Source of the DNA: Dromaius novaehollandiae
Lineage: Eukaryota > Chordata > Aves > Casuariiformes > Dromaiidae
DNA length: 64,000 nucleotides
Assembly: GCF_036370855.1 (NCBI RefSeq)
Contig: NC_088108.1
Coordinates: 7,091,448-7,155,447, forward strand
Reading direction: 5' to 3'
Shown here: positions 47,780-60,412 of the stretch, in pieces
Layout: each line of letters opens with the position of its first letter
How positions within the stretch are numbered: the stretch's first letter is position 1
Program-made: the position numbers and the translations under genes
The notes under the pieces: model-generated
The model's input: the letters and a program-made list of their open reading frames with translations, nothing else
Databases searched by the model: none
What the model was told of the DNA's origin: nothing

Positions 47780-47996
47780 CTGGTGTGACCCAGCTTGCCC
47801 GACTCGCAGTTGGAGAGGAAGAGGTAATCGGGGAGGAAGACCGACTCCGACTCGCTGGGGGTCTCCTCCGCGGCGGAGGCGTCGGCTGCAGCGCCGTCGA
47901 CGGAGAAGGAGGGATCGGCGACGCGGGAGGCGTGGGTGGAGGCGGCCGGCGAGGGCTGCGGGGACGAGGTGGTGTGCGACAGGCTCTCCACAGAGT
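47780..47996 (-). CDS. GAB3: GAB3 exon 3
   Basis: The acceptor is CGTTGCAG|ACTCTG and the donor is ACCAG|GTAGGG. The split codon G|AC joins exon 2 as GTDSVESLSHTTSSPQPSPA. The middle is a low-complexity Ala/Ser linker (VDGAAADASAAEE). The end, SESESVFLPDYLFLSNCESG then KLGHT, matches the GAB3 segment SESELLFLPDYLVLSNCETG. The DYLFL tyrosine is a possible phosphosite. Confidence 0.95.
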
Positions 47997-50900
47997 CTGC
48001 AACGAGAGGCGATGGCCCCGGCTGAGGACCAGCTGCCGTGCCCTCCCAGGCACCTCCCGGCCCCAGCCACGGTGCCGGACAAGCCACGTTAACCCCCTTG
48101 GTATTCCCAGAAACCAACTGTTTACTTAAGAGGAGACATTGTGGTCCTAAGTGACCTGCAGCCGCATCCCCCTCGCCCTGCAAATGCACTAGGTGGGCTC
48201 CAAACCCGCTCTGTCCCGACAGGACGGGGCAGGGGTCCCACCGGCTGCCCTCACCCGTGGCCACACCAGCACCCGAGCGGGAGCCGGGCGGCCTTGCGGC
48301 GCTCGCAAAGCCCCAGGGGAAAGGCTGCCCACTTCCCCTGCGCTGCCGCCCTTCTCCAGCCGGGCACGTTTTACCCCAAACGGGCAGCGGGTCGAGGCAG
48401 AAACGCGGCTTCTGGGGAGAAGGAGCCCGGTCGGCAGCTGCTGCCCCTCTGCAGGACGGGCCAGGGCAGAGCCCCAGGCCAGGGGATGGCCGCCGCGCGA
48501 GGGGCCGGGGAGGTGCGGCCCCGCGGCCCTCGCCTCGCCGGAGGCCGGGCTGCTGCCTCCCTCCGGCACGTAGCGATGGGGACGGCCTCCTCGGAGGGAA
48601 GCGTCGAGGTGGAGCATCTGCTTTACCAAGGGGTTTTTAGGACCTCTCTAACACAAATAATTAATTATTAATCTCCAACACTTCAAATTAATGGAGACAA
48701 GGGAAGGGATTGATTTCTTCCCACTTTCGAGATCTCAGAGGGTGAAACCGATCTCTGCCGCTTGGAGAGGAGCCGGATTTGTTGCACCGCAGCGCTTGTC
48801 TGCCGGTTCCCTACGCCTCCCGATGTCGGACACCTTTCGGACAAAGCTGCAAGCGCGACGGTGTAGTTACCACCGGCCAGGTAGGGGCTTGGCGACTTTG
48901 CTGAGGAAAGAGGCAGCAAGGCGGCCTCCAGGCGCAGGGGCTTGGAGAGCAATGTCTATCCCCAGCGCTGCCTCCAGCACAGCCGCCTCTTCACTCCCTC
49001 CTCCCCAGCAATGTCCAGGCCCTGCCAGACGCGGCTGCTGAGACAGCCGGGAGCATTTCTAGGCCGCGGGAGGCAGGGTGTCACCCTCCAGCCCCTCCTT
49101 CCCGTTCCTGGCGCAGAGAGATGGCAGCAAACCTACGGTGCACGCCGAGCGCTGCAGCAACGCGGTCTGTTACCTGCAGGCGAAGCACCACGGAGCCAGG
49201 GCGAAGCACCGCCTCTGGCCCAGCTTTTGGGGAATTTTGCTCTGAAACCGAGCCCCAAGTGCAAGTCAGACACCTCCCTGCAGGCAGCTGTGGGGTAGCT
49301 CTGATGGAGCAGCTCCCCCGCCTCTGCCCGCTCCTCACGGCACGGCCAGCCAGCAGCGCCGGGAGGCACCGCCCTCGCTTAGGCCTGCGCGCTCCCTTCC
49401 CGACCAGGCTGCCGCGCGCGGTTCCCCGCCGGGGCCGTGCACGAGCGGGTGCCCGCGCCGGTGCAAGCGGCAGGTGCCCATCTCCAGCCAAAGCACAGGC
49501 GCCGCCCCAGTCAAAGCTGCAACATCCTTCTTCCAAACAAACCCACAGCAGAAACAAACACACACACACAAAAAGACAGCTGATAAAGCCAAGCCAAGCC
49601 TAAGCATGCTTCAAAGCTTAGCAAGAAAGGAGATTTCTGTAATTCTGATGTGCAGAATCTGCCTGAAACACCGGGGACAACTCCCTGACTGCCCACGCGT
49701 GCTGCAGGCCAGATCCCGCACGGAGCAGGGAGATCCCGAGATCCTCGGATCCTTGCACCGTACTCAGCTGCGGTCGTCCCCTCTCTCCCGGGAGGCCCTG
49801 GTACATGCGCAAGCAGATCAAGGCGGGTGGAGACAGCTTCCAAGACACAACTACTGGACATCGCTAAAAAACACCGCTAAAAGCAAACAAAACCCTCCTG
49901 TGAACCCCGACTTACGCGTCGGACTTCACCCCATCATCTTTCTGGTCTAAATTATAAGAGTAAAAAAGCTGATCATTTTTGCAAGCGCAGCAAAGTCAGT
50001 GGAGTAAAATACGTAGGGAAAACTGTGAGGAAACAAGCAAAGCCCAGCGCCTGTTAAACTAACAACTTCTAGTGTTGCCCGGCGGCTCATCCCTTTAAAT
50101 TGAGCAAGTGGTGGGGGAGGGAGCCGACTCTTTCCTTCCCCTCTACCCGTATTGACTCACTGCTGTTTCCTCTAGTTAACTTTGGCCCTAAGGGGTCATG
50201 GTAGATCCCAGCTCAGCAAAGCATGTAAGCACATGCTTAAATTTGAGCTTATTCAACAAAACATTTGTTGAATTTTAAGCAGGTGCTTACAGCAGCAGGA
50301 CTTCGGCAGTGCTGTCCACCCCGGTCATCATACTTTTACGGGGTTTCACGTTTGGAAAGTGGGGCTGATGGCTGAAAGCTTCCAAACAGGCAAAATAATT
50401 TTTCCCTTTCTATTCTGCTGGCTAAGATGGTAACTCAGTTTTCACATCTTGGACTTAGAGAACTGTCTTGTAAACTGGGAAGATCAAATATGTACTGGGC
50501 TAATTCTGTAGGGATCTCAGAAAAATGTGTGCATGTCACCATCTGACCACGTATTTAAAAAAAAACCCTCAATGCACCCTCAATGCATGCCAAGAAAGAG
50601 AAATTAATGACATTCTGGGTTATTAGCACAAGCAGAGGTAGCAGGCCTAAACTCCATCTGGTACTCGCAGGCTTTAGCCTCAGATTATCCCATCAGCAAA
50701 GACCGAGCACATGGTACCCGCAAGGTGCTGCAAGGACAGGGACAGCACGGCCGTGCCCTTTCCTCACCTTCAGGGCACTCGGAGATTGCATCCGGCTCCG
50801 AACAGAGCGGGCCAGCCCCTGCCAGCCCTGCCGGTAACCAAATCGGCGTGCATTAAAGTTACGCTGCAGCAGCAGCTGGGGAGAATGAATTATGCATGTC

Positions 50901-53900
50901 CATTTTCTCCAGCGCGAGGGCGGAGAGCAGGTTTGGTGCTGCTCATCCTCTCTCTGCTCGCCAGCAAGGCAGTGGTGGCTTCGGCCGCTTCCTCGGGCAT
51001 GGAGCAGCACGAGGACAGGGCTGATGGGCTGCTGGCTCCGGGGCTTCCCGGGAGCGAGGGCAGCCACAGGGGCTTGCAGGGGAGGCCGCCGGCAGGCTCA
51101 GCCTGCGGGGCCACTTGCTTCCCGGCCTCCCGTGCAGCAGCTTTCCTGCAGCACGATGGGAGATGCGGAGGGCTTCTCCCTGCCGCCGGCACCATCGAGG
51201 GGCAGCGGGAGCTGTGCTGTGAGGGGTCCCGCTCACCACGGAGGTGGAAACACCTCGTGCCCCACCTGGCCTCCAGCCAGGGCGGGGAAGAGCCGTCCCG
51301 CTCCCACCCCAGGGCGAGCTGAGCCTCCTGGGCTGCTCGCTGGCCTCGCGGGAAGGGAGGGGGTGCAAGAGGGGTATCCTGAGAGCAGAGTGCCTCTGCA
51401 CCGGCAGCGTGGCGGCTCCCGGCTGCTCCAGGGCCCTGGCTCTGCGGGAAGCTGCGGGGATCACGCCATTCCCACACCCTGGCAAAGACGCCGCTCGCGG
51501 GGAGCTCGCAGGCAGGCAGGAGGCGGCAGCCATGGGGGCAAGGGTGCGGCTTGCACCGGGAGCTCTGCTGCAGCTCCACGGGCGCTCACGGGTGCTGGCT
51601 GCATCCGGAGGGATTTCAAGATTGAGGAACCGCCTTGGGCTTAGGGGCTGCCTGCCAAGGCATGACCTGGGGGAACGCTTAACGCTCAGCTGTAACCTTT
51701 AAAAGTGAGGCTTCCTAACGAAAAAGGCTACACAACCTTCACAACAGTTTCTCCAACGAAAGGCTGTCATATTGCACTGCACCAATTCATCATGATTTTG
51801 GCTTGCGTATCGGATAAGGTGTGCCTGCGGAGTCCCACGGCCACGTCATCTCATGCTCTGCTCGCCCTCTCCTTTGCCCAGCCCACGGTCCGAGCCTGCC
51901 GCTGACCCCAGCGTGGCTGCCTCTGGCGCTGGGACTCCCGCTCCGAGGGGAACGGTGGCTCCACCAGGCCTGCAGGGATCCCACGGCTGCTGGGCAGGGC
52001 ATCCCCTCCTGGCGCCCGTCCCCGTGCTGCTTTAACCCACACTTCTGCCCTCCATGCTGCAAAAGCAGCAGCCGCCAAAGGATTCATTGCTTTGCCGGAG
52101 GCAGGTTTTATGTAGCAAGGGTAGGAAAATAGGGAAGGGGCCTCCTCCTCTTGCAGCCGGACTCCCCTGGAGGTGCCAGCTCGCTCCCTGTCATTTTGAG
52201 CACCGCCAGCAAGCGGCACGGCACGGCTCCCGCGGCTGCAGGACGGCTCTGCCTGGCCAGCCCTGCCCGCGGCCGCCCGCCCAGGTGCTTCCTGACATCT
52301 GCCTGCGGCCGCCTTCCTCCTCCCCGACTCTCAGCCGGCCCCGCTCCTTGTTGGCTGAAAAAGGGGCGCCTGGGGCTGCCCTTACGCGAGCAGCAGGGGT
52401 TTCACTGACTTGGGTCTGCGTCTGGCTGCCTAAATGTCAAATTAGAGGGCTCTGATAAGTAGGACCCAGCTATTAATCCAGCTTTTTTGCCACTGGACGG
52501 GACTAAGAGCAAATGGCCCGTGTTTACAGCTGAGTCACTGTAATCTTGTGACCGCACTTCATATGTATTAAGCATAGAAAGCATGAGATTTGGTTTCGGC
52601 CCCAAAGTCACAGCAAATTTTCCAAAAGATGCAAGGATTAAAAATGATTGATTTCACAATGTAATACTGGCTTTGAGATTTATTTTAATACACAGAACAG
52701 CTTATTAAACTTCCTTGCAATTGATGTGTCTTTCTTTTGATGATTCATTTCAGGGACCATTATTTTTTTAACACAGTAGCATTCAATTTAAAAAAGCATA
52801 TGGCATTTAATAGAGCTTTTCTCTTCTTATGTTAATTTTTATGGGCAATTTGTTTAAACCTACAGGCACTTGGGGGATTTAGGTGCTTCCAAAAAGCTCA
52901 AGCAATTAACAACTGCTTGAAATGTGATGTGCAACCTGTGACATGGTGCAGACTTAAATCGGAGCTCAGGAGATAAATAAGATCTGAGTGTGCCCTGCAG
53001 CCTGACCAGAATATGCCCCAGACCAGACCACACCAGCAGGAGCCGCAGGATAAATAAGAGCCTGGGAGCTATTTTTCATTAGGGAAATAAGTGCATGTCT
53101 GGGAGCTTAGCTTACACTGTCTGTGGTGAGGGCTCTAAGTGCGGATGCCAGACTACACTGAACCAAGGCAAATGCTCTGCACTGTTGGACTTCTTCAGGG
53201 ACAACATTCGTCTTGAGGAACAGCGTAGAAAGCTGCAATGTCAACTTTTCAAACCGCTGCAGCAAGACCTATTGCTTCTCATCAGACAGCGTCTACCCTG
53301 GCAGTCTTTGCTGGCAGAGGAACACCGCTCTGTGACCCTCGCCGAGCACCGCCCGGGCAACGCTGTGCTCCACCAGTGTAACTGAATACAGGTTTCCCAG
53401 TATAAACGCATCTATGCTAGAGACAGCCGCTGCCTCAGCTCCTCCGAACCCCCACAGATCACGTCTCCCTGTGCACACCCTCAAGGCGCAGCGCTGGCAG
53501 AGGTCTACCTATCCGCTTGTGACACAAGGACGTAAGTTACTTTTCTCTTTTCTTTGTTTTGCACGGAAAGACTTATCTTCATTTCAGACCATTTGGTGAA
53601 ACTATGTCTAAAATAATGCCACAGCAAAAGCAGCAATGTGAGAGCAACACATCACGGCTTTAGCAAAGGCAAGTGGGTTTTTGAACGGACCCTAATTACA
53701 TCCAAGCTGCAGAGGGCTGTTGGCTCCAGTCCCCACACAGCCAGCAGCTCGAAACACTGTGTTTTGGTTCTAGCTTGCTAGTTGCACGCCTGGACAGTTT
53801 GCACTGGCACATAAAAACATCAGCAAGTTTTCCTGGTGGTCTCTAAACTGAATGCGAAAACAGCAGACCAGATTTATAACAGGAACACTGCAGAGCACTT

Positions 53901-55088
53901 CCCACTCCCTTCAATTTCCCCTCAGAATAAACTACTGAAGAGAAGATTAAAGAAGGCCAGGAACTGGGATAGATTAAAATAAAACATCTCATCATGGCCT
54001 TTTGTTTCCTTCCAAGTTACAGGACTACGGTACGTCTCCACGGCAGTTGCAGGCACCAGTAGCAGTCAGGCCGGAGCAGCGCAGAGACCAGCGCAGGGTG
54101 ATCCACCCCACCACGTTATGACACCCCAAAACATACTGCTGTCCTTTCCGAGTTCTCTCCGATGAGGCTGAGCCCCCTCATCCCCACCCTCTTCTGCTCT
54201 CGCGCTGGCTTTTATCATGGCGAAGGACTTCATTCTGAGTCACTTCCTACCAAGCTCTCAAATTGCTGCTGTATCTGCCCCTTGGAAATGTCAAGGGAAA
54301 GAGATTGCTGTTATCTGAGCCTGATCTTCTCATTTGAAAGGTAAGTTAATGATACAGGTCCCAGCATTAATTACTGGATAGATCCATTTTGGAGTGGCTA
54401 ATTCTTGGAAGCGTCCCAGCACATTCACCCTAGTGAGCATATACAGGTGTAAGCCTCGGCAAACAGGCTTCCTATATGCTTCACTGGCAAGACCATCTCT
54501 TAAGTCTAGGCACACACTCCTAACGCTCTCCTATCCTCTGCCTTTTCTTTATTTTTCTTCTCATTAATAGACTAAGATAGCTCAGTATTTTTGTCATTGA
54601 TTTATATATGTACATATACACACAAATCTATCTACATTCCACATCTAGCAAAGCCTGAGAAAATGTGAGTTTTGCAAGACACTTTCTCTTTTTTGGAACA
54701 GGTGTTTTACATTAAGCCAAACTAAATAAATATGGAATATGTAATGAAATAAAAGCCCCCAGAAGATAATGCTCAGTCAGCTTTTCACATAAACAACACC
54801 TTTTCTTATTAACGACCTGCTGTTTTTTCTAGCAGGAATTGGTTCATCGAAGCAAGACCAAGTGTCCAGCTACTATTTTTACCCAACAGAAATGAGATCC
54901 CTGACAACTTTTAAATCAGGGTTTAGCAGAATCTCAGTGCTGTGTGAAGCTCTGAGAAATACAAAGCCCCACATCGCCTGCCCTCCCAAACCAGCTGGCA
55001 AGGTCTGTACTTCCTGTGTGCTTCTATGAAAGAGCCTAAAAACGGATCATCCTCCCAAACCCCAAAATAAGCATGATCGTGATCCTAC
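47997..55088. other. GAB3: GAB3 intron 2
   Basis: A 7.1 kb intron. The exon-3 side (47997-49500) and 50700-52400 are GC-rich with many compositional open frames. A long hairpin lies at 50224-50291. An AT-rich block at about 52600-52900 looks like conserved non-coding sequence. A 96-codon plus-strand frame at 53095-53385 was not recognised. Confidence 0.7.
50224..50291. repeat. Long near-perfect hairpin (28 bp arms)
   Basis: TGTAAGCACATGCTTAAA (50224-50241) pairs at 17 of 18 positions with TTTAAGCAGGTGCTTACA (50274-50291). ATTCAACAAA (50251-50260) pairs perfectly with TTTGTTGAAT (50264-50273) across a 3-base loop. Nine bases (TTTGAGCTT) bulge from the left arm. The flank CAGCTCAGCAAAGCA followed by TAAGCACATGCTTAA resembles a palindromic repeat I remember as frequent in turtle and crocodile genomes, so this may be a surviving copy of an old amniote element. 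Confidence 0.7.
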
Positions 55089-55392
55089 CTGTGCCATCTT
55101 CTAAATGCCCAAAATTACAGATCTGGCTGATGTTGTGCACCCAGATCTGCATCTCCTCCTCAGTTTTGGCTACCAGGTAGAAGGTGCGGTAGGTGGTTCT
55201 CACGATGAAGACAAAGTTGTTCTGAAATTCCTTCTTGATGAAGTTGGGCCCCGAGTGCTTCAGTACTTCACACTCATTGAGGTCGATGATGCGAATGGGT
55301 TTCTTGGAGTGGTTGTTCCTGTAGTACTCCAGCACGTCCGGGTTCCCGCTCATGCGGCCTCTGCGGAGCACGAACCAGCGCTTGCGCCATGC
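55089..55392 (-). CDS. GAB3: GAB3 exon 2 (PH domain)
   Basis: The acceptor is TTCCGCAG|GCATGG and the donor is GGCACAG|GTAGG. It encodes 101 codons plus one base, starting AWRKRWFVLRRGRMSGNPDV. The rest of the PH domain follows, with LEYYRNNHSKKPIRIIDLNE, KKEFQNNFVFIVRTTYRTFY, LVAKTEEEMQIWVHNISQIC and FGHLEDGT. The basic KRW strand and the C-terminal helix tryptophan (IWV) of the PH fold are present. The exon begins in phase 0 at the conserved RY|AW junction, so the missing first exon should end in RY. GAB2 has [20 protein letters not shown] at the same place, which separates the two. Confidence 0.96.
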
Positions 55393-58300
55393 CTGCGGAA
55401 GGCACGGATAGGTTCCTTTTAGCCTTGACTGCCAGCCACATCACGTCAATCAGCCTGAACATGCATGTTTTATTAAAATAACAATAAAACCAGAAAGAAA
55501 CTGGCTGAATTGTGACTCTGATTTGAAATGCTTGCCATTAGCTTGCATTTCTGATAGGAAGAAAGGCAGAGTTGCCACTTTTAACAGTTAGGTCAAGATG
55601 AACTCGACTTCTCCGTAACATGGCCCTCAAACTGCAGGCAATACATATGCACAAGTCTGATACTTCACCTACATCAGCTACCATATGTGAACAAAGAGGT
55701 TAGAACACTTTTTTTTAGTGACATAAAAATGTTTAGGACTGTACCACGTGTTGTAGCATATTAGTTAATTCCTGGCAACAAACACCTTTGCCTGGTAAAG
55801 ACAAGGCTTCCAGATGACCTGGACAGCTTCCCTCAGACCGTTTTCAGTGCTAATAAGAAGCTATTAATGAGCTGCCAGTTACTTCTGAAAGCTGAGAACA
55901 AACCTTAAGGGAGTTGCAGTGCTAAACAGTTAAACAGGAAACTTCAAGATGTTCCAGCACATCTATTTACGCAGATACTGCCTGGAGGGACTCTGTCAAC
56001 CCAAATCAAAATCAGTAAACATGCATGTCTTTTGGGTCTCTGCATGAATGTATGGATGACATACAGGGTTAGACAAAATCCTGTGAGGACTAGGATGCTG
56101 CATCACTTTATTAAACTATATGCAAGATTCCAGAAACAAAATAAGACTTTTTTTCCCTTTTTATTCAGCAGCTGTTTTGGTTCATCAACAGTATAAGCAT
56201 CTCTGTGTTGATTACAGCTGTCACCAACATACTTACTTCGAGGGCCAGAAGAAATCCATCCTGACCTCCATTACACAGAAAAAAAAGCTGAAATAAGATG
56301 TTAGGAGCTTTTTCCTCACCAAACTCCATAAGGAGTGTGATCGGATAAAACCACATCCAAACCAGAAGGCCTCAGCAGCTGGCAGAGGGAGGGAATTGCA
56401 GCTGATGCTGAAGGTGCCCCAGCTCTGGCTGCAGCCAAGGAAGGGAGATAGTGCTCATACACGACCCAGGTGCCTGCCACAGCTACACCGGCACCAGCTG
56501 CTTTAATTGTCTTCACAAGAGTCAAAAGTTCACTGGAAAAAAAACATCTGAACAACCACAACAGCAGCTAAAATAAGCTCCCTACCTGAGCCGTTGCAAA
56601 ATGACTTGTCACAACAGCATAAAACGAGTAACAGCAAAGTCTTGCACACTTTGGGATCAAGCAGGTGCTACAGGTTTTGCTGAAACTGAGATCCAGTGGG
56701 TACAATGATAATTAAAATCATCAACAAAAAACCCAGCCATTTATCAAGAAAAAGCTTTTCGTGCAAAAGGGACTTCCTTGCAGTGCAGTGAAGCTTTTCA
56801 TGTTGTCTGTTAATATTCTCACATTCTTTTCAGGCAGACACAACTCGGTGTGAAAGATCTTGAATCCCCCTTCCAGACTGACAGACTATCAGACATGCAG
56901 GAGCCAAATGCTCTGTTCAGCCAGCAGTTCATCTAAAAGCACATCCATTCAGCTGGGCAGTACCTTACCCTACCCTGAAAGGAAAAGATTCTCCAAAGCC
57001 AATACACAAGAGCCAGAGAATGAACTATTGCAGATGGAGCTCTTGCAAGGCTGAACAAGCATGTATCAGCCTATGCAAAGGAATGATCGTTTCTTTTTAA
57101 AAAAGGGGACCAAATCACAGATAGGCAGGAAGCACAGGTGAGGTGCAAAGTATATTGCACAAACAAGACTAAGTCTTGTCCTCCTGACCTGTTGAAGTTT
57201 GAAGGTGATTTGGCCTCTGTTACTTTCAACAGTAAATTCAGAGGTAAATTGAAGATTACTGAAATATTACTGAGGTATCTGAGATATCCAGGCAAGTTGA
57301 ATTTTATAGGAGTCAAGGAGAAAGAAAAAAACCACAAAGGAAATAAAAACAGAGGAAAAATGTTTAAGGGAGAAAACACTGTCCTGACTAGCAAGTTTCA
57401 CCAGGAGAACATAACCCAGCACTTATCCTGCTTTTCATAGCCCCAGGCAGAGCCAGCTTCTGCCACTTGTAGCCCAAGCACCATGCATACTTGACACACA
57501 GCCCATAGGTGCCTCAGGGCAGGCTCCCTGACACAACACCAGACAAAAAGAAAAGCACTCCAGGAGCTATAAAGCACCTGAGACCTGCTCCTTTCCCCAT
57601 CAGGATGGTGGGCTCCCCATGGCAGGGTGGAATGAGCCCTCAAGACCCCCTCCAGCCCCAGCTCTGCAAGCAAAGCAGCCTACTACTACCTCCCAGCTGG
57701 TTAAATCCATCCGGCTCCTGATGGAAACGGGATTGAGATCACCTGCACACAAGTCCTGCCAAGGACGGAAGGGAGGCTGGGTGGTGTGGTGGTGGTGGCT
57801 GTTGGGAACGTGGGAGCTGAGCGCATAGGGGCAAATCAGCTGCTGACATGGCTACCTGCATTAACAGAGCCCAAGGACCATCTTTTTCACCTCTTCTCCC
57901 ATTCATATAGTCTGCCCCACCACTGTCACCTCCCTCTTAAGAGCTCATTTCTCTTCCGAAACTTTCACCAATATGTGGCTTTACTTGCAAAACAAATTTG
58001 TACTCCAAAATATTTTTGCGTGCTCTGCAATGCTGAGTGTAGCTGTGCTGAGTTTCCAAGGAGCCCATGGCTCCTGCGCAAGGTAGAGCTGCTTTGCTGT
58101 TGCTAGTACACAGTACTCACCCTGCTCTGCGGGAGATGCAAAGCAGGGTTTGACACACCAAAGACAACTTTTCAGCATGAGGCTGAAAAGTCTCCAAGAG
58201 TCAAATATCCTTCTCATTTCCCTGGCATTTGCCTGCAATGAACTAAATATCCTCTTTCCCCTTCGGAAGGGGATCCAGCACTGAACCCAAACGCTGCATG

Positions 58301-60215
58301 CTGAACTCGCCTGGCAGTTCAACGCCTCGCCTTGCACCGCTGGCCCCGGGATACTGTCTCGTCACGCTGGGAGGGTGACGCGCAGGGCACCGCGGGGCAG
58401 TGCGCAGGGCCCTGAGCCCACGGCACGCCGAAGGACAGCCCAGCCCCACCGCCAGCGCTGCTTCTGCTGAAGCACGTTCCTCCTCACGGCCCCCTGCAGA
58501 GAGCCACTGCCACCGCAAGGCCGTGCCCGGAGGAACAGCTTCTCCACGGTGTCAGCGTGCAACCGGAGCGCGCCTCCGAACCGGTGCAAAGTTTGGCCCT
58601 GACCAGGGCACGTCGGACACCAGCAGGGTCAGAATGCTGCGACGGGGCAAAGGGAGAATATTTTCAGCTGATCAGAATCCACAATGTCTGGAAAGGAAAC
58701 TATTTAGTTTGGAATTGGGTATGCTGCCAAACTTACAAGAGAATTTAGATCAATTTAAAGAAGGAAAATGGGGCTCCTATCGTTTAGATGAAGCAACCTA
58801 TATACTTAAATAGTAAACTATTCCTGGGATTCATCCTGGGTTTGTCACTTGTACTGTTGAAAGGATCTAAGCAGCCAGAAGAAATACCACATTTATTTGG
58901 GGGCCTCTTGAAATTAGTTCCTTCTTGATGAAGGAATGATATGATGATGATGTGTTTACATGTCCTTCAAAGCTTTGTTGGCATTGGAGAGAAGTCTTTA
59001 TCAGGAAAGCACAACTACAATCAGACAAGAGCCAGCATAAATCTAGAACAATTTTCATCTGCCCTTCGTAAGTGGAATAGTTCACTGCCAAAAGGAAGAA
59101 GGAATTTGCAGCAGCGTTGGTTGGATGCCAGCACATTGCTCTATGCAACACAAGATACCAGTGTTTTCTTCTGGCTTGTGAATTTTTCACTTCAGGAATT
59201 CCATAGCCACTTCTGGAGAGAAGAGGAATAGCTCTGTTTCCATTTCAGTAGGATTTTTAAGAAAATGATCCCTACTTCCACAATCTGACTTCTCTGCTTC
59301 TGCTGAATAAGGGGTGTGAGGTTTAACAAGCGCTACTACTACGTGTGAACGTTTGCTGCACCATGAGGGTGTTGTAATCTGTGGTGTCAGATAAAACAGG
59401 CCACAAGCAAACCTATATTGTGCCAAAAAACAGCTAGCTGGTAAACAACACCAGGATGGGAGCAGAGTGCTTATGTGGGAAAGTTTTAGCCAAAGAACTT
59501 AACCACTTAACTTTTATCTGGGGAGCGTGTTTTCATTTGTATGTACAGTATGCCCCGTACCTGAGATCTGGGTAATTAATTAGAGCACATACAAGCTAAA
59601 TGAGCTAAATTGGTCTGAAATAGTTTGCCCTGTGAGTTTTTTTTGATTTTTTGCTCGTTCTAATAACAAAAGACAAAATAGCTGACAAACTTAAAATTCT
59701 TTACCAGCTAAATTAATGCTGACAGCTCCCCTATGAGGATAATCTTCATTTTACAGACTGAAGCAAAGGGGATTACAAGGGGGACCAGAATAGTCAGGGG
59801 GCGTGTGCTGCCGCCTCGTCCTGCCTCGGGGCCTCGCAGCCACGCTTTCTGGTGGGCAAACAGCGCGTAGGCATCTCCAGGCCAGCAGCGGCCAGGTCTG
59901 ATGCTGAAAGATGAGCCTGGAGGTTTGTGATGGGGAGGACTGGAAATGGCTTGAACATTTGGGACAGCTCTCAGTAAACAGACTCTGTTGGAAAGACTGA
60001 TCTCCAAAGGCAATGTGAGAAGGGTCTGACATGGTTTCTCTGCCATGGCTGGTTGAGGTCTGGACATGTCGGTGTGCACGGGGCTCCTCCTGCTACGCGC
60101 TGTGGTGCTGCTGCCTTGAGCCACGCAGGAAACATCCCTGGGACAAGGAACCAGCAGAACTGCAGTACAACAGTCCTGCAGGAGTGCCAGCACTTGAGAA
60201 ACACATTTTCAAAGC

Positions 60216-60412
60216 CTTCTCTTCTCTTCTCTTCTCTTCTCTTCTCTTCTCTTCTCTTCTCTTCTCTTCTCTTCTCTTCTCTTCTCTTCTCTTCTCTTCT
60301 CTTCTCTCTTCTCTTCTCTTCTCTTCTCTTCTCTTCTCTTCTCTTCTCTTCTCTTCTCTTCTCTTCTCTTCTCTTCTCTTCTCTTCTCTTCTCTTCTCTT
60401 CTCTCTTCTCTT
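60216..60412. repeat. (TTCTC)n pentanucleotide array
   Basis: About 39 units of CTTCT/TTCTC with no point change, broken only by two extra CT steps near 60305 and 60403. One strand is pure pyrimidine, the other pure purine (GAGAA). The unit has no stop codon in several frames, which creates long false open frames of LLFSS or EEKRR repeats on the two strands. Almost no sequence decay means the array is young or actively turning over. Confidence 0.97.

Noticed and set aside
46709-49603. Many 130-180 codon frames in GC-rich parts of GAB3 introns 2 and 3
   Set aside because: Frames are equally long on both strands and fully explained by composition; only 47780-47996 within this range is coding.
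53095-53484. 96-codon plus frame with RLEEQRRKLQCQLF-like sequence in GAB3 intron 2
   Set aside because: No family match and an opposite-strand frame overlaps its end; not enough to call a gene.
54020-54090. TACGTCTCCACGGCAGTTGCAGGCA, similar to a repeat phrase common in reptile genomes
   Set aside because: Too short and too diverged to assign to any element without a library search.
60061-60110. Plus-strand ATGTCGGTGTGCACGGGG, reading MSVCTG, similar to the start of GAB exon 1
   Set aside because: It is on the wrong strand for GAB3, does not continue as GWL-SPPERKL, and has no suitable donor.
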